64,000 nt of DNA from Bathymodiolus brooksi (GCA_963680875.1 OY804589.1:20170413-20234412); one strand, 5' to 3'. Counted from the first letter of the stretch, positions 1 to 11,373 are shown. Notes: a model not told the origin generated them from the letters alone. A program made the numbers and translations.

Positions 1-879
1 ATTATTGTCTTTTGTATCTTCGATAGAGATAATACTAAAAATGATATTATCTTTGAAATAGTTTTTTTCAGAACATATCAGCACCTTCTCATTCGGTACA
101 GATGACGCAATATTGTATTGGGAATTATATTATTGTTCGAAGATGATCATTGTTTCACTATTAAGTCGCACGATGGCCTTGTGTACTTTTTTTAAGCTTG
201 AGGCCATCAACTATCTGTATTTAAAACATGCATGTATGGCAACTTCTGTGTCACGACGATTACATGTACTTTCTATGAAGTTCAAGATTCGACCGTTCTG
301 TATGATATCCTGTTCACCAAGTTATATGTAAGGGTTGACACTTTACTCGTATGGCGAAACACTGGCATCATCGCATCTTTTCACTAAGAAGGAAGTGTTG
401 AGCCCATAAACTATATAATACATAGCTAGTGGACCAATACAACTATAAAACATACAATGAAGTATAATTTGTTTTCTATTTTATTTGGAATGTTACAATT
501 AAGCATAACAATATTGCAGATATCCATTACCGAACTTTATGTTTTGCATGTAGAATACTGTTGAACTGTATATTACCCCGATATAAACAGAAGCAGCGTA
601 TACGCTGAGTCACCCTTTCCAAATGCTATGTAATTCATAGTTTCTGTAAATATCCGTTTTCTAACAATAGCCAACTTTTAATTGCATCCGATTACAGGAC
701 ATTTCTAAGACAAACGTATTAAAAACGTTTTGTTAATAATTTCACTGAGACGGAGCGACATGGTAAATACCGTCTGTGTACGAACATTCATTTAGTCATT
801 TGTTCTGTTATGTTTGCGGTTTACTTCTAAATGCCTATTGTTTTCGCTGGACTTCTCTTGTCTTATCTACTTTACTTAC
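1..879. other. AT-rich non-coding stretch, probable intron
   Basis: No convincing gene is visible. A short plus-strand open frame at 113-331 is preserved in copy 2 (29287-29583, extended by a stop-to-Tyr change) but has no recognisable domain. The segment lies downstream, on the minus strand, of the Ig exon at 880-1107, so it is most simply intron of that gene. Confidence 0.5.
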
Positions 880-1107
880 CTATAACAGTAACTTGCATAA
901 GACTGTGTTGTGAACCATCTGTGCAAAGATATTTACCGGCGTCACTTAGATCAACATTATATATAATCAGAGATACATTATTCACATTCCCGTATTTAGC
1001 TCCTTGCTGAAGTGTAGACCAATAAGACTTCTCCAACTTTTGCCATTGGAAAGACGACCCTTGCATTGGACATGTTAATGTAGTAGTACTTCCTAATATG
1101 GCTTCCA
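880..1107 (-). CDS. Immunoglobulin-domain exon, copy 1
   Basis: One complete Ig domain is encoded by a single 228-bp exon on the minus strand. It is bounded by a splice acceptor (TTTCAG at about 1113-1108) and a GTAAGT donor (879-874). Both boundaries are phase 1, the usual phase for Ig exons, so the exon can be skipped or duplicated without a frame change. The 76 residues contain the B-strand cysteine (TLTCP), the C-strand tryptophan (FQWQK) and the F-strand DAGKYLC motif. No transmembrane segment or start codon belongs to the exon itself. It resembles the exon at 28846-29073 in length and in the shared QQGAKYGNVN stretch, so both probably belong to one multi-Ig surface or secreted protein, or to a cluster of such genes. 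The family (cell adhesion or immune recognition) cannot be decided here. Confidence 0.8.
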
Positions 1108-2195
1108 CTGAAATAAGTTCAAAATTATTAAGCAGTAAATTATAAGTATCAGCTTCTTACAGAAAAGACAAATGACATTTCAAAAATAAATAAACAAAAC
1201 AATGAGGGAATGACTAAAGAATGTGTTTTCGTGTTTATCTATGCTGTTATACAGAGAATAAATGGCACAAGCATCAAAATTGATATTACATGAAAGCTTA
1301 ACAAACAGTGGTCTATCGTTTCTCACCATCTGTTTATATTTGTATGAAACGAAATAAACAACTAATTCCTAAATAATTCTGTAATGATTTTCTGACATTT
1401 TAGTAACAAAAATATATTACACAAGACTTATTTATTTGTTTTTCAGATTTTACAAGTATTGTCATATGTATGTAACAGTGTCCATACTTATTTGTGACAA
1501 TATCTGCGCTATTTGCTTTCTGAAAAGAAATTGTTTTAACTGAAAACAAAAACGTTTGATAAACCTTCATTTCTTTTGGTTCTAGATGTCCATCTTGGGG
1601 AATCCCCGATCTAACGCCGACAAAAAGAAGCAAATAATGACATCTTGCATTTTTTGAGATTTTTGTCGACCGCTTTAAACAGTCATCTTTCGACCTGTCA
1701 ACTATATGATAGTACTATCATTTGTATATATGCGTACATACATGGGATAATTGTTTATTGTTCTTAGCTCCGCCTTTGATAAGTATTTTTTACTACGAGA
1801 AAGGTATAAACATTTGAACTTACTTTGCAAACTCTGGTACGTTAAAACATGTGAAAATTAAGCTCCGTCAGAAGTCGATTCTATATTTCTATGCTTTTCA
1901 CGTAGTAAAGAGGCGTAATTTGCTACCCCCTTTCTGATATGTCATACATGCAGGTCTGACATAATTCTGGAGAGGAGCAGGTTCAAATAACTTTATATAT
2001 TAATTTATAGATGACTGAAAAGGTTGAAAATTATCATTATCTTTAGTACACACAAGTAAACATTAAAACCTTAAAGTTGTACATCATATCCATAGAATGT
2101 TATCACTTTTTTTCACATATGAAATGTTTATATTAATTGTGAAAACTCATAGAAGAAAGTTTGCTTCGCTTGGAAGAGTTACTATAATTCGATAC
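1108..2195. other. Non-coding stretch, possible intron with a candidate leader exon
   Basis: Upstream of the Ig exon on the minus strand, at about 1646-1578, an ATG opens a 22-codon frame that begins MQDVIICFFLSAL, a signal-peptide-like hydrophobic start. A second frame (1400-1633) overlaps it. No good donor site is visible right after the hydrophobic stretch, so this is weak. The rest is AT-rich with no recognisable gene. Confidence 0.25.
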
Positions 2196-2230
2196 ACTCA
2201 CTACAAAGTCAAGAAATTTTGTGCTACAAA

Positions 2231-2645
2231 TTCTGAAAAAATCTGAAAAGATTCTGAACATTCTGAACATTGACTGAGAATTCTGAACAGATTCTGAACT
2301 TTTTGAACATTGAATGAACAGATTCTGTACATTCTGGACATATTCTGAACATTCTGAGTAGTGTCTGAACAGATTCTGAACATTCTGAACAGTATCTGCA
2401 AAGTCTGAACAGTATCTGCAAAGTCTGAACAGATTCTGAACATTATCTGAAAAGTCTAAGCAAATTCTGAACATTCTGAACATTGTCTGAACAGAATCTG
2501 AACATTGTAGGAAAAATCTGAACATTCGGAACAGTGTCTGAACAGATTCTGAACATTCTGAGCATTGTCTGACAAGTCTGAACAAATTCTGAACATTCTG
2601 AACATTGTCTGAAAAGTCGGAACATGTCTGAACAGAGTCTGGACA
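2231..2645. repeat. Left subterminal CTGAACATT repeat array, copy 1
   Basis: Tandem and interspersed 10-11 bp units of the type CTGAACATT, CTGAACATTGT and CTGAACAGATT run for about 415 bp just inside the left CACTA end. The reverse-complement orientation recurs inside the right end. Such arrays bind transposase in plant CACTA elements, and that role here is inference. The long minus-strand frames through the array (runs of QNVQNLF-like residues) come from the repeat and are not called as genes. Confidence 0.85.
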
Positions 2646-2689
2646 TTTTAACTAAATACATCATGCGATATTTCACTTATTAATTACTT

Positions 2690-2930
2690 TTTTATATATC
2701 AAATTACAACAAATATATTATTTCATTTCTCATTAAATTTGTTATTTTCTTTATTTCAATTTTTCTTCTTAAGTTAATTTATTTTACTTCATTTTCATTA
2801 GATCTTAGCTAAATATAGAAAGTTATATTTCACTAATTAATTTTTTCTACATTAAAATACAACAACTGTATTATTTCATTTCTCATTAAATTTGACTTTT
2901 TCTTTATTTCAATCTTTGGTAACTTTTTTC
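2690..2930. repeat. Inner subterminal inverted-repeat module (paralogous empty site), copy 1
   Basis: Two related AT-rich modules (about 2690-2765 and 2830-2930) sit just inside the left array. Reverse-complemented, they match the DNA on either side of the TTAA element (18347-18472 and 23546-23660). At about 2806-2816 the left arm reads continuously where the right arm is interrupted by the 5-kb insertion, so it behaves as a paralogous empty site. The copy 2 equivalent is at about 31865-32105. Confidence 0.7.
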
Positions 2931-3340
2931 TTTATTTCAATCTTTGGTAACTTATGCATTGTATAAGTGTTGTTTATAAATGAGGTTTGGTGCCCATGTT
3001 GTGATAAGAGTGTTAGGTCAATTATGCAATTATGGCTAGTCAGATTATCAGAATCTAGGATTCTCAAGTTTCAGTCACAGATTATTCGGCCAAATCAGTT
3101 TAGTTTGAGCAGTTGAGAACAAAGGTTGTGTAAAACTGATAGGAACAAATGTATTTCCTTTTTTCCTTGGTGAACTTTTTTGGATAACACGTTGGATTTT
3201 CGTGTTATTTTCTTTGGATTATCATTGAATTGTATATGACTTAGGAACTGACACGGTAATTATGAGTTTTCACAGTAAATCAGTGATCAAAGAGGTGCAT
3301 AGCTGACTGAAACAATGATTGAGATATTGTATTGCCTATT
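2931..3340. other. Unassigned interior of outer transposon
   Basis: AT-rich sequence between the left subterminal module and the LINE tail, present in both copies. No open frame or RNA gene is recognised. Confidence 0.5.
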
Positions 3341-3344
3341 TTAT

Positions 3345-3640
3345 TAGAGACAATTCAATTCAATTCATTTTTTTATTGTCAATTAAGACACCCATTATTG
3401 AGCAGTACAATCTTGTGTGGACATTAACCAGACTAGTTTGGATCTATTATCTAGACTTTTAAAATTTTTGTTTATTTCATTTATGTTATTTATAATTTCC
3501 CATCTTTCTTTTTGTAGAGATGGACACTGGAGTAAAACATGCACTTCTTCCTCGATATCATCTTTGCATAATTGACAAATTATGTCTTCAACTTTTAATC
3601 CAATATATCTTCATTTTTCTATAAACGTGTCTTGTGGTTA
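3345..3640 (-). pseudogene. 3' end of a non-LTR retrotransposon (LINE), copy 1
   Basis: Read on the minus strand, a frame ending at a TAA at 3397-3395 encodes a C-terminal LINE-type tail. It has a zinc-knuckle-like segment with cysteines in IICQLCKDD, then EEEVHVLLQCPSLQKERW, then about 30 residues before the stop. This C..C...H...C arrangement after the reverse transcriptase is typical of CR1-like, L2-like and RTE-like ORF2 C-termini. Downstream of the stop comes an AT-rich 3' UTR and an AATTG-type repeat (about 3351-3370), a common 3' terminus of such elements. The fragment is strongly 5'-truncated. In this copy a TGA replaces the glycine codon that precedes the RYIGLKVED stretch. Copy 2 retains that glycine. 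Confidence 0.65.
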
Positions 3641-3775
3641 AATAGATTCCGTGGTTATCTGTATTTATCGGCGGCTGCGTTTTAATCTACATGTAGTTAC
3701 ATTTGTAGTTTTTCTTTTGGATTTGACTTTCAACTGTTTTATCATCACCTTTAGATTTATATATAGCTATTCAGT

Positions 3776-5315
3776 ATGGCTTCGCGTCAAAGACATACGC
3801 GAAAAAATAGAAAGCAGCCGTATTCCGGGAATGAGAATATTGCAGTTTCGTCGCACACTTCTTGGGCCATGGAAAATCCCGAAAATTGGACGTCCGCAAA
3901 ATTTAGAGAGGAGCTGCAGAAACTGGGAATAAACATTCCAAAGACATGGTCCAAATCAGTTCTAAAACAACACACAACGAACGGTGTGCCATTTCTCCTC
4001 AAGTAATAGGAGAAGACGTGCAAGCAGCCCCGGTGAACCATATTTTGCAAGATCAGGAAACCACACCTGCCGCCGCAAATTACGAAAATAGTTCCCTCAC
4101 TTCTAGTCAGGGCATGCCTACAAATATACCATCTGGCCATGGAAATGATGTCAACAGCCAGGGGCCGCACATGAATATACAACCCGGCCCCGATGTCAAC
4201 ACGCGCATGAATCTAGTACCAACTGGAAATGGAAACGACGTAAACAATATGGCGAGTATGTTCGCTGCAGCCCTTGTAAGTACATTTGCACAATGTTTTT
4301 CGGGAATGCAACAGTCTGTCAACACATCTATCAGTGACAAAATACACAAGGGGAATAGTGATTTTGATTTAGCGCAGTGGTACTCCCATCGGAATGTAAA
4401 TGATGTTCGTGCGGTTAACAATAACGTCAGTGCCAGTGCTTTATATTCATCATCAGAAACGGATATTTTCACGAATCCTACTGCTTCACCATTTGCTAAT
4501 CAAGCAATCACCGACATTCAAAATTCATCTACAGGAGAGAGGTCGGATTCATTTATAAACGTGGATATTGTCTCGCCCAACATCCAGCGGAACATTATCG
4601 CGGGTAAGGACATTAATTTAGCCACTTTGTTAATGCCCAACTATGAAGCTCCGCAAACTCACAGTGTCACAGCTGATGAGATCAAGGTCAATCTTTCTAA
4701 CAAACCTGACCCTCGCCTGAATAAAAACCTAACAATTCAAGAATTCATTCAGGCTTTTGGAAAATACAAACGCATCATGTGGTCCGTGTATCCTGAAAGA
4801 CGTGAGGAGTTTTTTCGGAGAGAAATTATACAGTTACCACAAGCAATTCTCAGCAAAAGCTGCATTGATCTTAAGGGAGAAACGGACCAAAGTGGATTGG
4901 AGTATAAGTGATCGAGATATTTTGTCTTTAGTCATTGTGGGTATTAAAGTTAATAGTTGTATATTATGTAATCAGGTTGATCATTCAACACAGTGTTGTC
5001 CATTACAAGCGTCTACTCAGCAGGGCATGGCAATTAGCACACATATGGCTGTCACAAAGCAAGCAAATTATGTACATGTCGCACAAGGGTGTTCTTGACG
5101 GCAAAGAAGTCTGTAACAATTTCAACAATATTAAGGGTTGTTACAGGTCCACATGTAATCTATCACATGCCTGTAATAAATGTAGAGCTACAGGACATTC
5201 TGCTACTACTTGTACCGGTGCTAGACAACCCTCTCACACTCCTGGTCCAAAAACAACACAAACAGCAAAACCTACTACTAGCAAAAACCCAGAAAATAAA
5301 CACAACAGTAAATAA
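3776..5315 (+). pseudogene. DIRS-like retrotransposon gag-like ORF, copy 1 (frameshifted)
   Basis: The start at 3776 encodes a basic N-terminus (MASRQRHTRKNRKQ). The reading frame changes near 3990, near 4810 and again before 5100, so the protein is split into four frames. Recognisable parts in order: a low-complexity Asn/Gln/Ser-rich region, a conserved helical segment (LTIQEFIQAFGKYKRIMW), a block around YSYHKQFSAKAA and KVDWSISD, then two cysteine clusters (CILCNQVDH and CNNFNNIKGC) ending in a CxxC-type finger (CNKCRATGHSATTC). From memory, this order matches the gag-like protein found beside invertebrate DIRS/Ngaro-type RT genes. It would package element RNA in the cell. The shifts shared with copy 2 show it was dead before the duplication. 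Confidence 0.7.
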
Positions 5316-5327
5316 CTAGCCTTGGAA

Positions 5328-6895
5328 GATTTTAATATGAAACCCTCTACTCCTATTAACATAGAAAAGCTAGCAGAGGAGTTGCGATCTCACCTAAATA
5401 TAAATTTTGCATCATACCTTCTTAATGGTCTCCGACATGGCTTTGATGCTATGGTGAAATGTGAAACATTGGAATCAAAGTAGTGTAAAAACAATTTTTC
5501 AGCTAGATCTCAACCGGAAATAGTTTCAGAGCTTATTCAAAAAGAATGTGACAAAGGTTTTGTGTGTGGGCCATTTAAAGCTCCCCCTTTTCAAAATTGC
5601 AGAGTAAGTCCATTAGGGGTTGCCACGGGTAAATATTCAGATAAGAAAATATTGATTTTGGACTTATCTTCCACTCACAACGATACATGTGTCAGCGTTA
5701 ATGATATGATTGATAAGACTGATTGTTCTATGTCTTATGTTAAAATAGATGATGCTATCCGTATTATTTTGAAATGTGGTAAAGGTAGTAAACTTTGTAA
5801 ATTTGATATATCAGATGCATTTAAGATATGTCCTTATAAGCATTCACAGTGGTCTTTGTTTTGTTTTAAATGGGACTCTACGTACTATTTTTATGCTAGA
5901 CTTTCTTTTGGATGCCGTTCCAGCCCCAACGTTTTTGACACCATTTCGCAAGCGGTTTGTTATATTGCAGAGAGAAACTACAAGGTTAAGCATATCCTGC
6001 ATTTACTAGATGATTGTCTTACAATTGATCACCCTGATGATGATGGAGAAAGGACAATGGCTCTAATGATGACTATTATTTTTAAACGTCTCAATATCCC
6101 TATTGCTAACCACAAAACATTGGGCCCAGTCACTTGTCTAGAATATTTGGCAAATGGAAGCTAGACTTCCCACTGTAATGGTTGAAGGGATTTGTGACTT
6201 TATTTATAAATTGTTGAACAAATCATCTTGTACAAAAAGAGAGTTGCTACAATTGCTAGGCCATTTGAATTTAGCCTCCAGAGTCATTTTACCTGGAAGA
6301 TCTTTTGTATCTTATTTGATTGATTTATCAACTACAGTTAAAGAGTTAACCGATTGTGTACATTTAAGTAAAGAATGTAAGACAGACTTAGAATTCTGGT
6401 TACGTTTTTTATCTGACTGGAATGATGTTGCTATGTTTCATGATTGTGAATTTACGAATAGCTTTGACATGGAACTATCTACTGATGCCGCCTCGACCCT
6501 AGGTTTTGGTGGTTATTTTCATGGAAAATATGTTTACTCTACATGGTCTGTTGATTTACCATTGTTAACAGATAACTTTCATGTGGCCTTTTTAGAGTTA
6601 TACCCTATCGTCGTGGCAGCTCTGCTTTGGGGGTCAGCGTGGTCATGCAACATAATTATGTTCTGATGTGAGAAAGGACAGTCAAAATGTTTAGGAATAA
6701 TGAAACTTATGAGGCAGCTGACCTCGTGTGCAGCCAAAAATAATTTTCACTTTGGTGCAAAGCATGTCCCAGGTAATAAAAATCAAATATCTGAAGCTTT
6801 TTCTCGTTTGCAGATATACCGTTTTCGCAGCCTGGCCCCTCAAGCAGAGCAGCATCCATGCAAATGTCCCAGTGTATTAGAAGTAATATGTCACT
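5328..6895 (+). pseudogene. DIRS-like reverse transcriptase-RNase H, copy 1
   Basis: This is a reverse transcriptase of the DIRS/YR-retrotransposon type. RT motif A is visible as LCKFDISDAFKICP. The ARLSFGCRSSPNVFD block and the catalytic HLLDDCLTID follow at about 5990-6025. RNase H follows, with FDMELSTDAASTLGFGG and an AFLELYPIV block, and an HVPGNKNQ motif near 6764-6790 ending in SEAFSRLQ, where a SDALSRL-like sequence is usual. Lesions: a TAG at 5481-5483 (GAG in copy 2), a 19-bp deletion near 6151 at the RT/RNase H junction, and a shift near 6640. The intact protein would copy element RNA to DNA. This copy cannot. Confidence 0.85.
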
Positions 6896-7871
6896 AATTC
6901 AGACAGTCAGTAGATTATGGTCTTTTTCTATTTCCAACAGAACCACAGTTGCCTATGAGACTGGATATAATCATTTTTCATTTTTGTTGTTGTTAAATGG
7001 TATCATTCTTGTTGAGAGTATGTCATGTTCAGTGACTGAAGATACCCGATTTATTTTGTAGCACACCTTTTTCAGAATCTTAAACTGCAATTCTCTACTA
7101 GTAAATTATATCTATCAGGCATTAGGAATCAATGCTTACAAAGCAATATTGATTCCCCTTTTCAGCATCCCAGTAACTCACTGGAGAGACTATCAATGAA
7201 TTTTAATTCAGTTAAGCGTTTACAGAAACCGGTTACCAGAAACCGTCTATCTATTACTTTAGATATACTGCAGCAGATATACAGGGAACTGATAGGGGAA
7301 TATTTTCTGCTTTCACTGACTGTATGTTATTTACTGGTTTTGTAGCAGCCTTTTATGTTTTTTACGCTGTGGTGAATGTACTGTTCATGATGCAAGATTG
7401 ATTGATAAAGAATTTAATTTATCAGACATTTCTTTTCAGTCTGATTATGCTGTTATTCATTTAAAACAATTTAAGACTGATACTTTCAGGAAAGGCGTTG
7501 ATATACAGTTACATAAACTGAATAATGAGTGTTGTCCTTATACAGCTTTAAATACTTACTTAATGCTCAGAAAAGCAAAATGACCTTTTCAGAGTTATGA
7601 TCTTTTATTCATTAACGAGTCAGGCCAAGCCTTAGAAAGACACGTTTTCATAAGCAAACTTAGACATTTGTTAGATTGATGTGGTCGTGACTCACAATTG
7701 TACAACGGTCATTCTTTTCGTATTGGTGCTGCAACCAGTGCCGGAAAAAGAATATGGAAGACCATTTGATTAAAACCCTAGGGAGATGGAATTCATCCAG
7801 TTACTTGTCGTTACATAAAAACATGTAAAAGTGTAATTAATAAAGCTCAACAAAAGCTGTCATCTTTTTAA
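6896..7871 (+). pseudogene. DIRS-like tyrosine recombinase, copy 1
   Basis: This is the C-terminal integrase of the element, which would insert circular cDNA by tyrosine recombination instead of by a DDE integrase. Visible parts: an N-terminal segment (TVSRLWSFSISNRTTVAYETGYNHF, partly shown), a middle segment around LKQFKTDTFRKG (7398-7583), and the catalytic-type NGHSFRIGAATSAGK motif (HxxR at 7710-7721). The GRWNSSSYL tail at about 7785-7806 precedes the tyrosine region. Several stops and shifts interrupt it. A single extra T near 7808 breaks the expected RYIKT tail and is shared with copy 2. There is no DDE integrase, which supports the DIRS/Ngaro assignment. Confidence 0.75.
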
Positions 7872-10777
7872 TTTGTTTTGTATATAAACCAATATTTTCT
7901 AGTCATTATTTTTTATATTTGATGATTGTCTTTATTTCTGTTGATATTATGCATTGTATTGTTTATTGTTTCTTTATGCTTGAATATGATTGTCTTCATA
8001 ATATACATATGTGCATAACTTTGGTTTTTCTTTTTCTTCAGTGATTCAGTGAAGGTACATCCATTCAAAGCAAACATTTCTCCTTTCATACTCCCTCTTT
8101 TAATTCCTTGGGGGCCACTCAGCTGCTTCACATCTGAGATCTTGGACCTTTACGAGATTCACCACTGGTTACAATTTCTCTCATTATCCCCAAGAAATTA
8201 AATTTTCTTCATTTCTCCCCCGTCAATTCAACCCCTTTTCGTAGCACACCTGCTGCGCGATGGAGCATCGCTTCAGCCCCTTTTGGAACCTCCTCGTTCC
8301 AGTTGGTTGACTGAGTGTCCATGTCCACGGGGCTTGGTAGCCTACTATGCCAAGCGTCGTCGACATGGCCTGGAGCTATTGTTCCCCAGCTGAGATTCTG
8401 ACTCCCAAGGGGCAAGCATGTTTAATTTTCTTAATAACGTTATTTTATATGACCTTTGTTATTAACAGCTACAGCCCAAGCCTACAGGTAGTTCTGTTTG
8501 GTCCATGAGGTTTCTAACTTGTTGATAGTGGAAGGGTGTTTACCCGGGTTTGAAAGTAATTGTTGTTCCTCATCTTGCTGAAGTTATGGGAATGTTCAAT
8601 ACCTGATTAACCATCATCGTACATAGTCACTGTAATTCTAATGTGAAAATCAATTGCTGCTCTTCATCTTGTTAAATTGTGTGGGATGGTACACAACTTC
8701 ATAATATACTGACATATACTCACAGCTGTGTTCCATAAACAGCTAGTGATAAAGAAGTTTGCCCACAGGCTAAGCAACTAAACATAGAGAAGGCTACATA
8801 CACAATACACATACAAACATGGTACACAATGGAGAAAAAACAAACGTGTAAACATCCCACAACAGTTTTATGGAAAAACATTAAGTCATCACTTATATAT
8901 CATCGTCTTTAAATCAGACTAAGAATGGAGTGTCTCATAGATTGAAGACAATACAGGCATCACTTTGCATCATTCGTCTCTTGTCTACAAGTCACATGCG
9001 TTGTGGATTATATAGTCTCCTTGCAATAACTTTAGGAAACGAAAGGTATATATCTTCTTAAATCAATATATTTTACTTAATTTTCATTACATTTGTGACA
9101 GAGTCTCAACATTCTTAACATTATCTGAATAGTCGACTGATTCCTGACATTCTTAAAATTTTGTGAAATCACGGCTTTGTCAACATTCTATATAATGTCT
9201 AAAAGTTCTAATGTATTTTTTTACAGGACTTATATTTCAACCCAAAGACTTTTTCTATTTATTCAAAATAGACAATTAAAATACTCCTCACATTTCACGA
9301 TTAATAAGATAGATTTTAGAAATTGTGTTTTTTTTTTTTGCCTATTGTATAATAGAAGTTTGATGTCGTGTTGATATAGCTATGCATGTCAGGTTATTAA
9401 ATACAAAATACACATTATTCACAGCTTTCCACACTTTGATAAGAGAGAGAGGACTATAAATATATAAGATGGGTAAATGTCTACAATTATAAACATTTTC
9501 ATTTCATGAAAAATGGGTGCCTTAATTATTTCTAAAAATAAAAATAAAACGTTTATAGAGAAAGAAAAGAAATCATCGATTAGTGACTTTTTTTTATATA
9601 GTATTCAATAGTTAGCATATTTAACTTTAATGTAAAAAAAAATATAAATGTCTTTTAAAAAACATTTGTAATCACAAAAAAGTAATTTTATGTAGTTTTT
9701 ACTTCCTTTAAAATGGATAAAGTAGATCAAGAGATGGCTATTTGAATTTGTTTATATATATTTTAAATACTTTCATAGTTATTTTTTTGCGGTACGTCTC
9801 AGGACATACAATGTGCACTCAGGACATGAAAACAGGGCTTATCAGATATTAAAGTAGATCATCTTATTCGAAATTTGATTTGCAATTGTATGCAATAGGA
9901 TTGAAATCGATAGTATCAATGTTTTTTAATTTTTAAAAATTTTTATGCGACTGTTGCCATAACTGTGTAGTCAGTCGTGCGTGAACGCATGTTTATTGTA
10001 GCCATTGGTGCGGAGGTGGCCACGAAGCGCGCAATAAATAAAATAATTAGATTGCCAACGTGAAAACGAAAAATTGTAAAATGAATATATATACAAAATT
10101 AATGCATTGTTGTGTACTAGATATGCAATGAAAACTTATTCAAATTTATACGGAAATAAAATGGTATTATATTTTTCAATATCAAATTAATTTTTTTATC
10201 CATATTTCCAAGTTATTTTCTTTATCTGGAATTGAACTAAATGAACTTATTCCAATGTAAAATGTGATTTGTTTTTACTTTACATATGCACATATAACAT
10301 GAGAAATATTTTTTTCTATTAAATATTGCAAATGAGATGAGAATAATTATCTGTTCATTTAGGTTCATATTGCTACAAGAAATTTTCATTTTTAAATTGT
10401 AATGAGATTCTTTTCTTAAGAGTTTGAAATTAGAAAATATTATTGAAATTTGCAGGAGAGAAAAAAACAAAAAACAAAGAAAACCCCAATTATTCATATT
10501 GTTTGAACTTTTAGTTTTCAAATCATTTATTATTCTAGTGTCTTTTGATGTTCGTGATGAAGACTTATGCGTGGACACACATAACAGCTACAACAACTAA
10601 TAATTATTTAAAATGCTAATGGAAAGAATCGTTATTGTTGATGACAAAATTGTTAAGAAAACGATGTACATCTTACACAATGAAACCATTTGAGTAAAAT
10701 GAGAAATTTTTTGGAAAAAAATCCCATTCTGGTCTTTTCCGAGCCATTTGTGAAATTGCTCGCAACAGTTAAACACA
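7872..10777. other. Unassigned interior of outer transposon
   Basis: This follows the retrotransposon. A less AT-rich block at 8060-8430 is preserved in copy 2 (36560-36930) and contains a minus-strand frame (8209-8415) that stays open in both copies. It may be the 3' terminal region of the DIRS-like element, but I see no clear split or inverted terminal repeat. At about 9058-9170 a degenerate copy of the outer element's inner subterminal module recurs, including a decayed CTGAACATT-like string. The rest (9200-10777) is AT-rich with frames that look like composition artefacts, for example minus 10237-10578. Confidence 0.45.
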
Positions 10778-11301
10778 ATGTTTCGTCCTTGGTTATCACC
10801 GGAATCCGGTTACAACTATCAAGAGTCTCTCGACAGATTGGTAGAGGTATTATCTCTTATGATTCTTATGCATGCTTGGTATTAGTTGAGTCGTATTACA
10901 ACAGCCGTCTTAAGAGAACGACTAGAAGACCACGTTCTTCAGCCAAAATCACAACTACAGCACGAACGATTATGGACAACGACAATTGTGAGTGGATTAA
11001 TTATGTCTTCAAAAAAGCCGTTGATTGGACGCCACAACCCATTCCCAAGCTGACAACCTAACTATTGAACGTCATTCGTATTTAACATGCAGACTTAAAA
11101 CGATTTCTTTATGTTACCGGAAACTACAAACTCTGTGGAAGATACTGCTTATTTCAAAAGTTGTTGAACTACCACACTCCTCTAGTCACAGCCGTCAAAT
11201 CTACATGTTCAGATTTCGAAGTTCCGAAACACCAGAAACTTGCCAAGAAACCTCACCAGAACAAACGACGTCGAACCAATCGTACACAGCCACGATATTA
11301 G
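10778..11301 (+). pseudogene. Decayed unidentified coding sequence, copy 1
   Basis: From the ATG at 10778 a frame reads MFRPWLSPESGYNYQESLDR and continues with interruptions by stops to about 11090. From 11092, one frame over, an open segment (DLKRFLYVTGNYKLCGRYCL...) runs to a TAG at 11299-11301 and ends in a very basic tail (KKPHQNKRRR...). I do not recognise the family. The stop lies 14 bp before the 6-bp target duplication of the palindromic element, so that element landed just behind this gene. After the insertion, possible 3' UTR sequence resumes at 17783 with an AATAAA-like signal near 17900. It may be a remnant of the outer element's own gene or a captured exon. Confidence that it was once coding is moderate. 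Confidence 0.35.
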
Positions 11302-11315
11302 AACTTTCTTTTTCC

Positions 11316-11321
11316 ATCCTT
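11316..11321. repeat. 6-bp target-site duplication, left, copy 1
   Basis: ATCCTT directly precedes the AGTAGTATAG terminus and is repeated at 17777-17782 after the inverted terminus. Confidence 0.85.
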
Positions 11322-11373
11322 AGTAGTATAGAAGCACCATCCACTTAGTATTTGAGGTGGTGCAGTGAGGTGG

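Noticed and set aside
2231..2645. Heat-shock-element-like GAACATTC series
   Set aside because: A heat-shock element needs GAA and TTC blocks separated by two bases throughout. Here TTC and the next GAA are one base apart, so the match is only partial.
2133..2676. Minus-strand frames rich in QNVQNLF and SECSE residues
   Set aside because: They translate the subterminal CTGAACATT array. Frames shift freely between the two duplication copies.
4107..4472. Minus-strand frame opposite gag, also in copy 2
   Set aside because: It is a shadow of the gag coding sequence. The plus strand has the recognisable domains.
8209..8415. Minus-strand 68-codon frame in the GC-richer block
   Set aside because: It is open in both copies but without recognised similarity, and lies in the probable 3' region of the retrotransposon. 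Recent duplication explains the conservation.
10237..10578. Minus-strand frame of 113 codons, kept in copy 2
   Set aside because: The residue content (Lys, Asn, Ile, Phe, Ser) mirrors AT-rich composition. There is no domain, and preservation is explained by the recent duplication.
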